Source of the DNA: Aureibacillus halotolerans
Lineage (GTDB): Bacteria; Bacillota; Bacilli; Bacillales; DSM-28697
Length of the DNA stretch: 64,000 nucleotides
Assembly (NCBI RefSeq): GCF_004363045.1
Contig: NZ_SNYJ01000004.1
Span: 62,001-126,000 of the forward strand
Direction of reading: 5' to 3'
Shown here one piece after another: positions 52,550 through 61,232 of the stretch; position 1 is the first letter of the stretch; each line of letters starts with the position of its first letter. The notes below the pieces were generated by a model. The model was not told where the DNA came from. It did no database searches and saw only the letters and a program-made list of their open reading frames with translations. The translations under genes and the position numbers were made by a program.

Positions 52550-53810
52550 CTCCTTTTAGCAGTACGAGCGCCTTCTCCATGACGTCCGCCGAACCAAAAC
52601 TTCCCGCTTTCGTCACGGCAATTCTGTCTGACCCTGACAGCTTCCCATAAGGAACGCCAGGCTCTATTTCACCTAACAGCTGCAATGAACCGGCATGGAG
52701 ATTTTCCATGACACGAACAGCTGTATCACCACCTGTCAAAAACAACCGGGAAATTCCTTTATGCTCTGCAATGAAGGCGGCAAGCTCCCCCAACATAGCG
52801 GCAATTCGATCACTTTGCTCAATCGCATCGTTACCATCTAAGGCAGCGGGCTTTGCCGGCGAGGAAAACAAAACGATATGCCTTCCTGAATCACTTGCCT
52901 CCCCCGCTTTTTCCACGAGCCGTTTCCAGTCATCAGATGACGGGAAATTTTTTTGCAACAGTTGTTCCGGGTACACTTCGATAAAGGTAATATTCTTTCC
53001 AGATGCCATTAACTGCTTGAGCTGGCTGCGGCCAGTCGTGCTCACACTCCCAACGACGAACAATACGTTCTCCGGAGACAATTCTCCTAAAACGCGAGGC
53101 TGTTGCACCTGCCTGCCAAGAGCTTCAGGCAAATAATGAATCAACCCCGCCGAACCCGCATAAACAACACGCAAGCCAGAGGATGCGGATGCCTCGCACA
53201 GACGGCGCAAATCAGTATCTTCCACGGAATCAGCCGTAACAATGGCTGTTTTCTCAGCAGCCAATCGGCGCAACTCCGTAACAAGGTCTTCCCGAGGCGC
53301 CCGAACCTGACCGATAGAGAGATGCGCCACTTGGTGGTTGCTTTGGTGCGCGATGAGTGTATGGATATTCGATTCGGTTACAGGCGTTTTTGGATCGTTG
53401 GCGACCTCTGTTTCAGCCAAAGGGACGTTATGAAGCAAAAGAACTCCATCCTTGACGACGCGCCCTTGTGAAGGAAGGCCAGGTGCTGCGATGACAATGT
53501 CCGGTGCTAACACCTCGTATAGAGCATCCAATTCCCGCCCAATGTTCCCGCGCATCGTTGAATCCATTTTTTTATAAACGACTTCGGGTGCTGCGGCGGA
53601 AATTTCGGAAGCCACCTGGGCCGTTCTCCGGTAGGCATCTTCAGAAGACAACGACCGGCTGTCTGTGTTGAGGACAATCGACTGGCCAGCACCCAACCTT
53701 TTTATCTGACCATCTAGCCGGACAAGAACGTCCATGCCGTACGGAAGTAGCGTTGCCCCGCAATCGCTTGCTCCTGTCAGATCGTCTGCAATGATTACGA
53801 TGTTATTCAT
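52509..53810 (-). CDS. Four-carbon acid-sugar kinase (DUF1537 family)
   Basis: The 433-residue protein has the N-terminal substrate domain (IVIIADDLTGASDCGATLL; KKMDSTMRGNIGRELDAL; ADSVEDTDLRRL) and the C-terminal nucleotide domain (FLTGGDTAVRVMENL, GEIEPGVPYGKLSG), as in OtnK, DtnK and DenK. It phosphorylates the 4-hydroxyl of threonate, erythronate or a 3-oxo-tetronate. With PdxA2 downstream, D-threonate or D-erythronate fits best; the exact isomer cannot be read from sequence. Confidence 0.9.
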   Translation of the reverse strand: MNNIVIIADDLTGASDCGATLLPYGMDVLVRLDGQIKRLGAGQSIVLNTDSRSLSSEDAYRRTAQVASEISAAAPEVVYKKMDSTMRGNIGRELDALYEVLAPDIVIAAPGLPSQGRVVKDGVLLLHNVPLAETEVANDPKTPVTESNIHTLIAHQSNHQVAHLSIGQVRAPREDLVTELRRLAAEKTAIVTADSVEDTDLRRLCEASASSGLRVVYAGSAGLIHYLPEALGRQVQQPRVLGELSPENVLFVVGSVSTTGRSQLKQLMASGKNITFIEVYPEQLLQKNFPSSDDWKRLVEKAGEASDSGRHIVLFSSPAKPAALDGNDAIEQSDRIAAMLGELAAFIAEHKGISRLFLTGGDTAVRVMENLHAGSLQLLGEIEPGVPYGKLSGSDRIAVTKAGSFGSADVMEKALVLLKGVDHVEADYRNYNG

Positions 53811-53820
53811 AAACGACCAC

Positions 53821-54987
53821 TCACACTAGCAGCTTGCTGTAAATCGCTATGGCATCATTTTTTGTGACAGTTTTCGGGTTGTTGTCCATCAGGCGTTTAA
53901 CATCAAGTGCGGCCACTGCCATTTCCTCGATGCTATCCTTGTCAACGCCGTATTCGGCGAGATCCTGAGGAATCTCGAGTGTCTTCGTCAGTTCCTTGAT
54001 TTTATCGACCACGGCCTGGGCGGCATCCCCATCCGAGAGACCAGCTACGTCAATCCCCATTGGTCCGGCAACTGAAGCAAGCCGCTCCTGAATCGCATCC
54101 AGGTTGAACTGCGTGACATGTGGAAGCAACATTGAATTTGCGACACCGTGAGCAATCTTGTATTTGCCTCCGAGCGGATAGGCCATCGCATGAACGGCCG
54201 CAGTTCCCGCAGCCGTTAGTGCCATACCACCGTACATGGCGCCAACGAGCATTTTCTCACGTGCATCAAGGTCATCCCCTTGCTGATATGCCTGTACGAT
54301 ATTGGCCGAGATGAGGCGAATCGCTTCCAAGGCAAACATGTCGCTAATAGGGTTGGCTTTCGTGGAAATGTAGGACTCCAGGGCATGTGTAAAGGCATCC
54401 ATGCCGGTGGCTGCTGTAATCGGTTTTGGCAAGCCGGTCGTCAACACCGGATCAAGAATCACGAGTGAAGGAAGAAGATGTCTGCTGACAACGCCTATTT
54501 TCAACTCTTTCTCAGGCAAGGTAACAATTGCATTTGGTGTCACCTCTGCCCCTGTACCGGACGTCGTTGGAATTAAAATCGTCGGTACCCCTGCATGCTC
54601 GACAAGATCGGTTCCTAGCATAGCCTCGAGCCCTTTGTTATTCGTTTTTAAGACCGACAACAATTTTGTGGTGTCGAGGATGCTTCCTCCACCGAGACCA
54701 ATCAAGACATCATAATCTTGAGCACCAACAGTATCTGCAAATACCTGCTCAATATTTTCCAACGTCGGTTCAGGTTCCACATTTGTCGTCTGGTCCACAG
54801 CGATTCCTCGGTCCTTCAATGCTGCTTCCAGTGAAGCGACAGCGCCGGTTTGAACGAGCGCGGGCTGAGTAACAATTAGCGCCTTTTGTATCGGTAGGCC
54901 AACAAGTGCCAAATGTTCCCCAATATTCGCTACGCTATGACGCCCTGCAATAATATGGTCTGCCGTCTGAAATCGATAGTTGCTCAT
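53821..54987 (-). CDS. Iron-containing alcohol dehydrogenase
   Basis: The 388-residue group III dehydrogenase has the NAD motif VLIGLGGGSILDTTK, the TIPTTSGTGAEVTPNAIV block and metal-binding residues Asp-His-His-His in GMDAFTHALESY, AVHAMAYPLGG and IAHGVANSMLLPHV. Its place between the kinase (10 bp) and the aldolase gene (27 bp) shows it belongs to the same pathway. It probably interconverts an aldehyde or ketone made by the aldolase with the corresponding alcohol. Confidence 0.9.
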   Translation of the reverse strand: MSNYRFQTADHIIAGRHSVANIGEHLALVGLPIQKALIVTQPALVQTGAVASLEAALKDRGIAVDQTTNVEPEPTLENIEQVFADTVGAQDYDVLIGLGGGSILDTTKLLSVLKTNNKGLEAMLGTDLVEHAGVPTILIPTTSGTGAEVTPNAIVTLPEKELKIGVVSRHLLPSLVILDPVLTTGLPKPITAATGMDAFTHALESYISTKANPISDMFALEAIRLISANIVQAYQQGDDLDAREKMLVGAMYGGMALTAAGTAAVHAMAYPLGGKYKIAHGVANSMLLPHVTQFNLDAIQERLASVAGPMGIDVAGLSDGDAAQAVVDKIKELTKTLEIPQDLAEYGVDKDSIEEMAVAALDVKRLMDNNPKTVTKNDAIAIYSKLLV

Positions 54988-55014
54988 GTTGCTCTCCCCT
55001 TTTCATGGTGATAT

Positions 55015-55893
55015 TTATTTCTGGTACCCTTGCATCATATGTTTAATGGCTTCGAGCTCCGCTCCACTAGCTTCCGTTACCGGGAGCCGCGGCGGGCCTG
55101 CCGGTATTCCTTTCAGTTCAACAGCTTTTTTCAAAGCGCTCGGAATTGCCTTTAGGCTGAACGTGTCACGCAACGCCTGCAGGCTTGCCTGAGCTTCTTC
55201 CGATTTCCTGGCATCCTTGGCCAGAAAACCGTCGTATATGGCAAGCACATGGTCAGGAAGTACGTTTGCCGTGGCAGCCACAGCTCCGTGTCCCCCTGCT
55301 TGAAGCGTCTGTAAAATGAGGGAATCCGTCCCGGCAAACACGGCAAAATCTTCCCCTTGGGACACATCGATGTAGGCTTTAATTAAATCAAAATCACCGC
55401 TGCTATCCTTAATGCCTGCGATATTAGGGTGCTTCGCCAGCCGTTTTGCCGTATCAGCGGATATACTCATACCCGTTTTTGACGGGATATTATAAAGGAT
55501 GACAGGAACTCCGACAGCATCAGCGATCGATTCATAATGCACGGAAAGCTCCTCTGGTCCCGGTGGAACAAAAAATGGCGTAATGACTGACAGGGCGTCG
55601 ACTCCGATCGACTCCATCTCTTTGGAAAGCTCGATAACCTCACGGGTCGAGTTCCCGCCAGTCCCTGCCATAACCGGTACACGTCCCGCGGCTGCACGGA
55701 CGATTGTTTTAGCTACCGTCCGTTTCTCTTCCTTGGTCAGCATATGGAATTCTCCATTTGTTCCCAAAGCAAATAATCCGTGGACGCCATAACTAATCAG
55801 CTCGTTTGTTAGCTGTTCAATGGCCGGAATGCTGATGTCCTGCTGCTCAGTCATCGGTGTAACCATTGCCGGCCAGATTCCTGCAAACTTCAT
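55015..55893 (-). CDS. DapA/NAL-family aldolase
   Basis: The 292-residue TIM-barrel protein has GVHGLFALGTNGEFHMLTKEE (the GTTGE-like motif reads GTNGE), the catalytic tyrosine in ILYNIPSKTGM (the usual RTG is KTG) and the Schiff-base lysine in IAGIKDSSGD. Members cleave or make 2-keto acids via pyruvate. In a catabolic locus it most likely splits a 2-keto-3-deoxy sugar acid to pyruvate and an aldehyde. It is the first gene of the minus-strand operon, facing the regulator. A biosynthetic dapA role is unlikely here. Confidence 0.85.
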   Translation of the reverse strand: MKFAGIWPAMVTPMTEQQDISIPAIEQLTNELISYGVHGLFALGTNGEFHMLTKEEKRTVAKTIVRAAAGRVPVMAGTGGNSTREVIELSKEMESIGVDALSVITPFFVPPGPEELSVHYESIADAVGVPVILYNIPSKTGMSISADTAKRLAKHPNIAGIKDSSGDFDLIKAYIDVSQGEDFAVFAGTDSLILQTLQAGGHGAVAATANVLPDHVLAIYDGFLAKDARKSEEAQASLQALRDTFSLKAIPSALKKAVELKGIPAGPPRLPVTEASGAELEAIKHMMQGYQK

Positions 55894-56273
55894 ATTGGAC
55901 CCTCCCTATGAATGCGCTATCACCAACTACCTTACACAAGAACGTTTCATAAATCAACTTTTTTATCGATTTTTTTATACATTAATCATTTTTAGTTTAA
56001 GTGTTTCATTTTTAAACACTATATACTTACCATCATTATTGACGATCTCGTAAGGAAGCAAACCTTGAATCACCTGCGTTTTTGAACGATTTGTTGTTCC
56101 CTACCCCACCTGTCAATTTCATTAATTTTACATTTTAGAACTTTTATCACCCATAACACACCCATCTATTACCATCAATAACGTCGGATTTTATCCAGCC
56201 TTAACATTTCTGAAAGCAACCATTCTGTGATACGTTAGTTGCAGAGATTTTTGAAAACCATTGAGGTGACGAC
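55894..56273. promoter_or_regulatory. Divergent regulatory region of the sugar-acid locus
   Basis: AGTGTTT-N7-AAACACT (56000-56020) is a clear dyad. A half-site like GTTTCAT occurs there and again at 55944-55950. On the plus strand TGATACG-TTAG-TTGCA (56228-56243) recalls a sigma-54 promoter but breaks the essential -24 GG. These are candidate sites for the PrpR-type regulator. No gene lies in these 380 bp. Confidence 0.5.
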
Positions 56274-57926
56274 ATGAAAATTACGGCAATCGCTCCGTAT
56301 GCAGGTTTGGCAGAAATTATCAATGACGTAGCAGCAGAGAAGGGAATAACGACGATCGATGTGCTGGTCGGAGACTTACAGGAGGGTGTCCGCAGCGCTA
56401 TTCAGGCGGAGAAACAAAACTGCGATATTATTATCAGCCGCGGAGAAACAGCCGAGCGTATTAAAAAGCATGTGGCGATCCCTGTGATTTCCATTGATGT
56501 TTCAGGATTTGATTTGCTGCGTGTCATTACGTTAATAAAAGATACAGACAGCCACGCTGCCTTCGTCGGCTTCCCTGCGATCGCGAATGCAGTCAAGACG
56601 ATCAGCAGCCTGATTGATGTCCATTTGGATGTGTATGCAATCAATGATGAACTTCATATTGAACAACAGCTCAGAAAGCTAAAGGAATCCCATTACACGT
56701 TTGTTATTGGCGATGTCATTACTGTTCAGCTCGCTGAAAAGACTGGCCTTCACGGCTTGTTGCTGACTTCCGGCAGGGAAAGCGTCCTGAATGCCTTCAT
56801 CCAGGCAGAAGACGCATACCGAATGATTGCAGCATTAAAAAATGAACGGGACACGTACCGTGAGATGATTTACAATCAGCATCAACACACCGTCCTTGTG
56901 AATGGCCAAGCCACCGTTTTATCACACAGGGAATTTCCGCTGCCCATGGATTACGTTGAGTGGCTAGCTGATGCCATAGCCACCCATGGACCGCTCCAGT
57001 TTCTTATGGCCTACCAGCACCAGTTGTATGAACTGAACGGGCGACAGCTTCTTGGCCGACAAGTCCTCATTGAACTGCAGGAACAAAAAGACATTCCCGA
57101 AGCTCTGCCGTTGGTTACGTTAATCAGCCCGGCAAACGATGCGGTGTATCTATCCTCTAACCATCACGAAGTTCAGCAACTAATTGAACATGCGGATGCG
57201 CTACGGGATCAGGCCGGGCCAATTATACTTACCGGTGAAACAGGGAGTGGCAAGGAAAGCCTTGCCCGGCATATTCACGGCCTTTCGGAGGGCTTTTTTT
57301 TAAAGGTTGATGGCTCCCAATGCCAAGTGGCGTTCTATGATGTTTTGGCAGATATTCTTCATCAGGGTGGTGTCCTGTATATCATCAACGCTGAGAGCCT
57401 ACCGGACGAGGCTCTGGCGTGGCTCAAAGCACACCAGCAGAACCCTTTCCGAATCATCTTAACGGCTGACCTTGAAACGAAGGGGAAACTTCCGGTAAAA
57501 GGCACCCTTTTGCATCTTCCGCCGCTGCGTGAGCGCAAACAGGATATTGCTGACTTAGCCCGTTTGTTTATTTCCACATTCAACAGCGAGTTTGGCAGGC
57601 AAATCGCTGGAATACGGCCCGAAGCCATGGACCTTCTGGAGAATTATGCCTACCCGCAGAATATTACGGAGCTTGGACGTATTATGAAAGAGGCTGTGTT
57701 GGAGGAAGAGACGGAATATATTCTTGATGGCACCATCGAAACGATTCTTTCGAGTATGGGCCCGGACACTAAAGTGGAAATTGACCTTTCGGGTACGTTT
57801 GCTGACATTGAAACGCAAATTATTCAAGCCGTCTGGCTGGAAGAAAACAAAAACAGGTCCAAAACTGCTCAACGGCTTGGTATAAACCGGACGACACTTT
57901 GGAGAAAACTCAAGGAGTTAGACTGA
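56274..57926 (+). CDS. PrpR-type regulator with AAA+ domain lacking GAFTGA
   Basis: The 550-residue protein has an N-terminal PrpR_N sensor (about 1-170; IIISRGETAERIKKHVAIPVISIDVSGFDLLR), a linker, an AAA+ domain (about 300-480; Walker A GETGSGKESLARHIH, Walker B-like GGVLYIINAE, LPPLRERKQDIADLA, YPQNITELGRIMKE) and a Fis-type helix-turn-helix at the end (SKTAQRLGINRTTLWRKLKEL). The stretch between Walker A and B is shortened and the GAFTGA loop, which contacts sigma-54, is absent. It should therefore act with sigma-A or as a repressor. It diverges from the catabolic operon. Confidence 0.88.
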   Translation: MKITAIAPYAGLAEIINDVAAEKGITTIDVLVGDLQEGVRSAIQAEKQNCDIIISRGETAERIKKHVAIPVISIDVSGFDLLRVITLIKDTDSHAAFVGFPAIANAVKTISSLIDVHLDVYAINDELHIEQQLRKLKESHYTFVIGDVITVQLAEKTGLHGLLLTSGRESVLNAFIQAEDAYRMIAALKNERDTYREMIYNQHQHTVLVNGQATVLSHREFPLPMDYVEWLADAIATHGPLQFLMAYQHQLYELNGRQLLGRQVLIELQEQKDIPEALPLVTLISPANDAVYLSSNHHEVQQLIEHADALRDQAGPIILTGETGSGKESLARHIHGLSEGFFLKVDGSQCQVAFYDVLADILHQGGVLYIINAESLPDEALAWLKAHQQNPFRIILTADLETKGKLPVKGTLLHLPPLRERKQDIADLARLFISTFNSEFGRQIAGIRPEAMDLLENYAYPQNITELGRIMKEAVLEEETEYILDGTIETILSSMGPDTKVEIDLSGTFADIETQIIQAVWLEENKNRSKTAQRLGINRTTLWRKLKELD

Positions 57927-57951
57927 GGTAGTGGTACGTCACTACAATAAG

Positions 57952-57990
57952 AAAAACTGAGCGCGGGAAGAGCCCCACGCTCAGTTTTTT
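57952..57990 (+). terminator. Regulator terminator; dispersed hairpin copy 2
   Basis: ACTGAGCG (57956-57963) pairs with CGCTCAGT (57978-57985), followed by TTTTTT. Loop and flanks are nearly the same as in 47455-47495. Confidence 0.85.
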
Positions 57991-58175
57991 GGTCTTTTGC
58001 AGTGCCAAAATCACCTTCACCGCTGGTCGTGCCTGCGTGGAAGCAAGGTGAGATAGCTTGACATCTTGAGAACAATTCCTGCTGTATTCAGTAAATATGA
58101 AGGTCCCAATGCTCACAATCCTGTATTTTTTAGAAGATCGCCATTTACGGATCTCTACGCTCTAAATAACTAGCT

Positions 58176-58422
58176 GCAAAGAACACACGACGAGGTACTT
58201 TTGAATCGATGTTGCCTTTATGCCCTTTGGGGTGCAAAGAAATCACAATCGTTTCGTCAAAATACTTCGCTTTCCGCGGGCACGGCTTCAGCTTCCTCGG
58301 AAAGCAAGCTTTCCTGCGGGATCTTCAGCTCGCGCTGTTCCCGCAGGAGTCTACGTATTTTGACTACGCTGATGTTTGTTCCTGCGTAAATTGTTTTTAT
58401 TTTTTCTTGGTCTCGTATAATG
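58176..58422. repeat. Composite R2-palindrome element, copy 2 (palindrome 58256-58364)
   Basis: A 60-bp R2 core (ACACACGACGAGGTAC...TGCCCTTTGGGGTG) is followed by a 109-bp palindrome bounded by GTCAAAATAC and GTATTTTGAC, then the same tail as copy 1. Compared with copy 1 the outer stem has changed C to A on one side and G to T on the other, so pairing is kept. A weak further R2 core lies near 58464-58505. No gene is present between 57991 and 58763. Confidence 0.8.
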
Positions 58423-58763
58423 AAGAAAATGGAAAAGTGAATTGAGCTGTTGCCTTCAGGATGTAAAGAACACACGACCAAAAGATGATGCGCTTGTGCC
58501 CAATAGAGTAAAAGCGAGCGTATTGCAACTTGTATAAAAACAACCCCAACAATGAATTTCAGGTTAATCCAGTTGTGTCAAAGCGTTTCTGCCAAATGAG
58601 TTGAGTTCAAAAGACCAAATAACCCGAACGACTCACGTTCGCTAATTCGCAAAAATAACGGACAGCCGAGGAAAGCCTTTTTCTCTGCGTCTTAGTAAAA
58701 ATGAATTTGGACATCTCTCTACCCTCGCTCGTATTGTTGATTCAATAATAAAGAGATTAAATT

Positions 58764-58816
58764 AAAAAACCCCCGAATGAAGACACTCTTTAAGAAGTGT
58801 CCTTTTTTCGGGGGAT
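58764..58816 (-). terminator. tcyP terminator, nested hairpin
   Basis: CCCCCGAA and TTCGGGGG enclose an inner stem GACACTTCTT/AAGAGTGTC; T6 follows on the minus strand. The hairpin begins 28 bp after the stop codon. Confidence 0.9.
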
Positions 58817-58844
58817 AGTTCATTCAGCTTTTTTATCGATTTAA

Positions 58845-60242
58845 TTAAATGGTAAATTCGCTTGTGTCCAAACGCTTACTATCATCGTTGTATTCGTCAT
58901 TGTTAATGGATTTCGTCACTTTGGAAGTAAACAAGCCAGAGACCATACTTCCTGACACATTTAATGCCGTACGTCCCATATCAATGAGCGGCTCAACGGA
59001 GATCAATACCCCGGCAAGGGCAATCGGTAGATCAAGCGCTGAAAGCACGAGAATCGCTGCGAAGGTCGCTCCACCACCAACACCAGCGACGCCAAAAGAG
59101 CTAATCGCAACAACGGCGATGACTGTGAGGAGGAAGACTGGATCTAATGGATTAATGTCCATTGAAGGTGCAATCATAATCGCCAGCATGGCTGGATATA
59201 TGCCTGCACAGCCGTTTTGCCCGATCGACAGTCCGAACGAACCAGCAAAGTTTGCAATCCCATCTGGAACACCAAGGTTTTTTTGTGTTTGCACATTCAA
59301 TGGAAGGGCACCGGCACTCGTACGTGATGTAAACGCAAAGGCGAGCACTGGAAATGCCTTTTTAACGTAAGTTAATGGGTTCAGTCCAATGATAGAAAGA
59401 ATGACGAGATGAATCACAAACATAACGCCAAGAGCCACATAGGACGCTATAACAAATTTTCCGAGCGTGTAAATTGCCCCTAGGTCACTTGTCGCAACGG
59501 TTCGAATCATTAATGCCAAAACCCCATAAGGTGTCAGGCGGAGAATCAGTGTCACAACGCGCATAATAATCGCGTACACCGCATCAACGATCTTTTTAAA
59601 CAACTCCCCCTGTTCCGGCTGCTTCCGCGAAACACCTAAGTAAGCCACACCTAGAAAGGCGGCAAAGATAACAACACCAATCACAGAAGTCGCACGATCA
59701 CCCGTTAAATCGAGGAATGGATTCGCCGGAAAAAGCTCAAGGATCTGATCAGGCAATGTTGGTGCAGAAAGTCCTTCTGTTCGCTCTACTAGAGAGGCCC
59801 CACGACTTTCTTCAGCTTCTCCTTGTAAGATGCTTTCTGCGTCAAGATCAAAGCCTATCGAAGCTGAGATCCCTAGAACCGAGGCTACAGCAGTTGTACC
59901 AATAAGCACTGCAATGATAAGGCCACTGATCTTTCCCAGGTTTTTCGTAAACGTCAATCGTGTAAATGCCGCTAGAATCGAGATGAAAACGAGAGGCATA
60001 ACAATCATTTGCAGAAGATTAACGTACCCTCTCCCAACAATATTGACCCAGTTCATCGCGTTTTGTAAAAACGAATCATCAGGTGATGCAAGAAACTGGA
60101 GAATCAAGCCAAAAACGATCCCCACACCAAGTGCAGAAAACACTCTCTTTGAGAAAGATACGTGCTTTCTAGCCATGTAATTAAGCCCCGCAATAAATAC
60201 GGCGACGAATAGCAAAATAAGTAATGTTAAAAACAAGTCCAT
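58845..60242 (-). CDS. tcyP: L-cystine symporter TcyP
   Basis: The 465-residue DAACS-family carrier has GRGYVNLLQMIVMPLVFISI, the serine-rich re-entrant loop FAFTSRTSAGALPLNVQ, GSFGLSIGQNGCAGIYPAML and GVAGVGGGATFAAILVLS. These match B. subtilis TcyP, a sodium-dependent cystine importer. About eight membrane segments are present. The promoter carries a palindrome suited to CymR-type control (see upstream site). Confidence 0.9.
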   Translation of the reverse strand: MDLFLTLLILLFVAVFIAGLNYMARKHVSFSKRVFSALGVGIVFGLILQFLASPDDSFLQNAMNWVNIVGRGYVNLLQMIVMPLVFISILAAFTRLTFTKNLGKISGLIIAVLIGTTAVASVLGISASIGFDLDAESILQGEAEESRGASLVERTEGLSAPTLPDQILELFPANPFLDLTGDRATSVIGVVIFAAFLGVAYLGVSRKQPEQGELFKKIVDAVYAIIMRVVTLILRLTPYGVLALMIRTVATSDLGAIYTLGKFVIASYVALGVMFVIHLVILSIIGLNPLTYVKKAFPVLAFAFTSRTSAGALPLNVQTQKNLGVPDGIANFAGSFGLSIGQNGCAGIYPAMLAIMIAPSMDINPLDPVFLLTVIAVVAISSFGVAGVGGGATFAAILVLSALDLPIALAGVLISVEPLIDMGRTALNVSGSMVSGLFTSKVTKSINNDEYNDDSKRLDTSEFTI

Positions 60243-60272
60243 CTCCCCACACCCCTTTTTTCATATTATCTA

Positions 60273-60316
60273 TATAGGAATATTCCTATAGTAAGGATTA
60301 TATTCCTATAAGTCAA
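60273..60316 (-). promoter_or_regulatory. tcyP promoter with palindromic operator
   Basis: On the minus strand TTGACT (60311-60316), 17 bp, and TACTAT (60288-60293) form the promoter. TATAGGAA-TA-TTCCTATA (60273-60290) is a perfect palindrome overlapping the -10 and start site. The half TATTCCTATA recurs at 60301-60310, 20 bp away. TcyP belongs to the CymR (Rrf2) cysteine regulon in B. subtilis, whose sites are rich in GGAAT/ATTCC, so CymR is the likely ligand. Confidence 0.75.
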
Positions 60317-60469
60317 GTATGAATTACAGAACTTTGTCATATATTCAATATAATTTCAAATTATTTCATCCTTCTGGTGTGAACCTTTGTTAGGAGAATT
60401 TAACAGCTTGCTAATTTTCCATAGACTTGTGTAGTTTCCCTTATCAGCGTACAAACATGCTTTGTTATG

Positions 60470-60512
60470 CAAAAAAACACAAAGGCAACGGATGTCCATC
60501 GACTTTGTGTTC
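60470..60512 (-). terminator. Terminator of the DUF4825 lipoprotein gene
   Basis: AACACAAAG (60476-60484) pairs with CTTTGTGTT (60503-60511), and a T-run follows on the minus strand. Confidence 0.85.
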
Positions 60513-60518
60513 ACGTTT

Positions 60519-61106
60519 TTATTGATCTAGAGGCATTTGCTTAAAAAAACTTTGTTTCAAATCATCTGACAGAGCAGCCTCTTGAATGAGGTTACCGTTT
60601 TGTTGTAAATAATTCTCGACGTTATCCTGCTCCCAGATTGATTCTTCACCTGGTAGCTCTGATAAATTCTCGTTCATCCATTTCAACACAGTACCTCGTT
60701 CAGCAGTGAATGATGTCTCTGGCATAGTGAACTGGATGGCTTTAGCATTTGGAATGAGCAGAGTCGTATAGAATGCATTGTACATCACATTGCTTTGTAG
60801 CGTCGATGAATCTCCGTACCAATAATTTATCGACGTATCGTCCGTTCCATAGGTCGCATGAAGAGACTCTTCGTAAAGGCTTATTTCTTTGATCAAGCCG
60901 CCACCAGGCAATGAATTCATAAGCGAAACAACAGCTGAATTATCTCCAATATACGTTCCTGCAAAGGTGGCTAGCTTTTTGTTGTCCATGTCCATTATCG
61001 TGACAATTTTTTGTTCGGCTTGTCCTTGCGAGCAGCCTGAGAGAACGCCTAACAAGAGAAACATGATAATGACGAAACGTTTTGCTGACAATTGCAAGAC
61101 CTCCAT
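60519..61106 (-). CDS. DUF4825-like lipoprotein
   Basis: The 195-residue protein has a signal ending in lipobox LSGC near residue 25 and a domain containing YIGDNSAVVSLMNSLPGGG and EISLYEESLHATYG, like DUF4825 proteins (YIGDNSKV..L.N.LP). It is anchored outside the membrane. The function is unknown. Family match judged by eye. Confidence 0.65.
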   Translation of the reverse strand: MEVLQLSAKRFVIIMFLLLGVLSGCSQGQAEQKIVTIMDMDNKKLATFAGTYIGDNSAVVSLMNSLPGGGLIKEISLYEESLHATYGTDDTSINYWYGDSSTLQSNVMYNAFYTTLLIPNAKAIQFTMPETSFTAERGTVLKWMNENLSELPGEESIWEQDNVENYLQQNGNLIQEAALSDDLKQSFFKQMPLDQ

Positions 61107-61173
61107 TGATTACTATTTACTTTAGAAACGTTTTTCCGCTAGTGATAGTTTCACTTGTTCTTTCATTTATCAA

Positions 61174-61216
61174 TGAAAAAGCGACCACAACTCACTCAGA
61201 AGGGTCGTTTTTTCAT
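61174..61216 (-). terminator. Terminator of the MFS gene
   Basis: GCGACC (61181-61186) pairs with GGTCGT (61203-61208); on the minus strand the flanks are AAAAAACGACC and GGTCGCTTTTTC, so a T-run follows the stem. Confidence 0.7.
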
Positions 61217-61232
61217 ATAACGAGGGTCAACG

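Noticed and set aside
55015-55893. Biosynthetic dapA (lysine pathway)
   Set aside because: The GTNGE and KTG variants and the catabolic neighbours speak against dihydrodipicolinate synthase.
56228-56243. Sigma-54 promoter before the PrpR-type regulator
   Set aside because: TGATACG-N4-TTGCA lacks the invariant GG at -24, and the regulator has no GAFTGA loop, so I do not call it a promoter.
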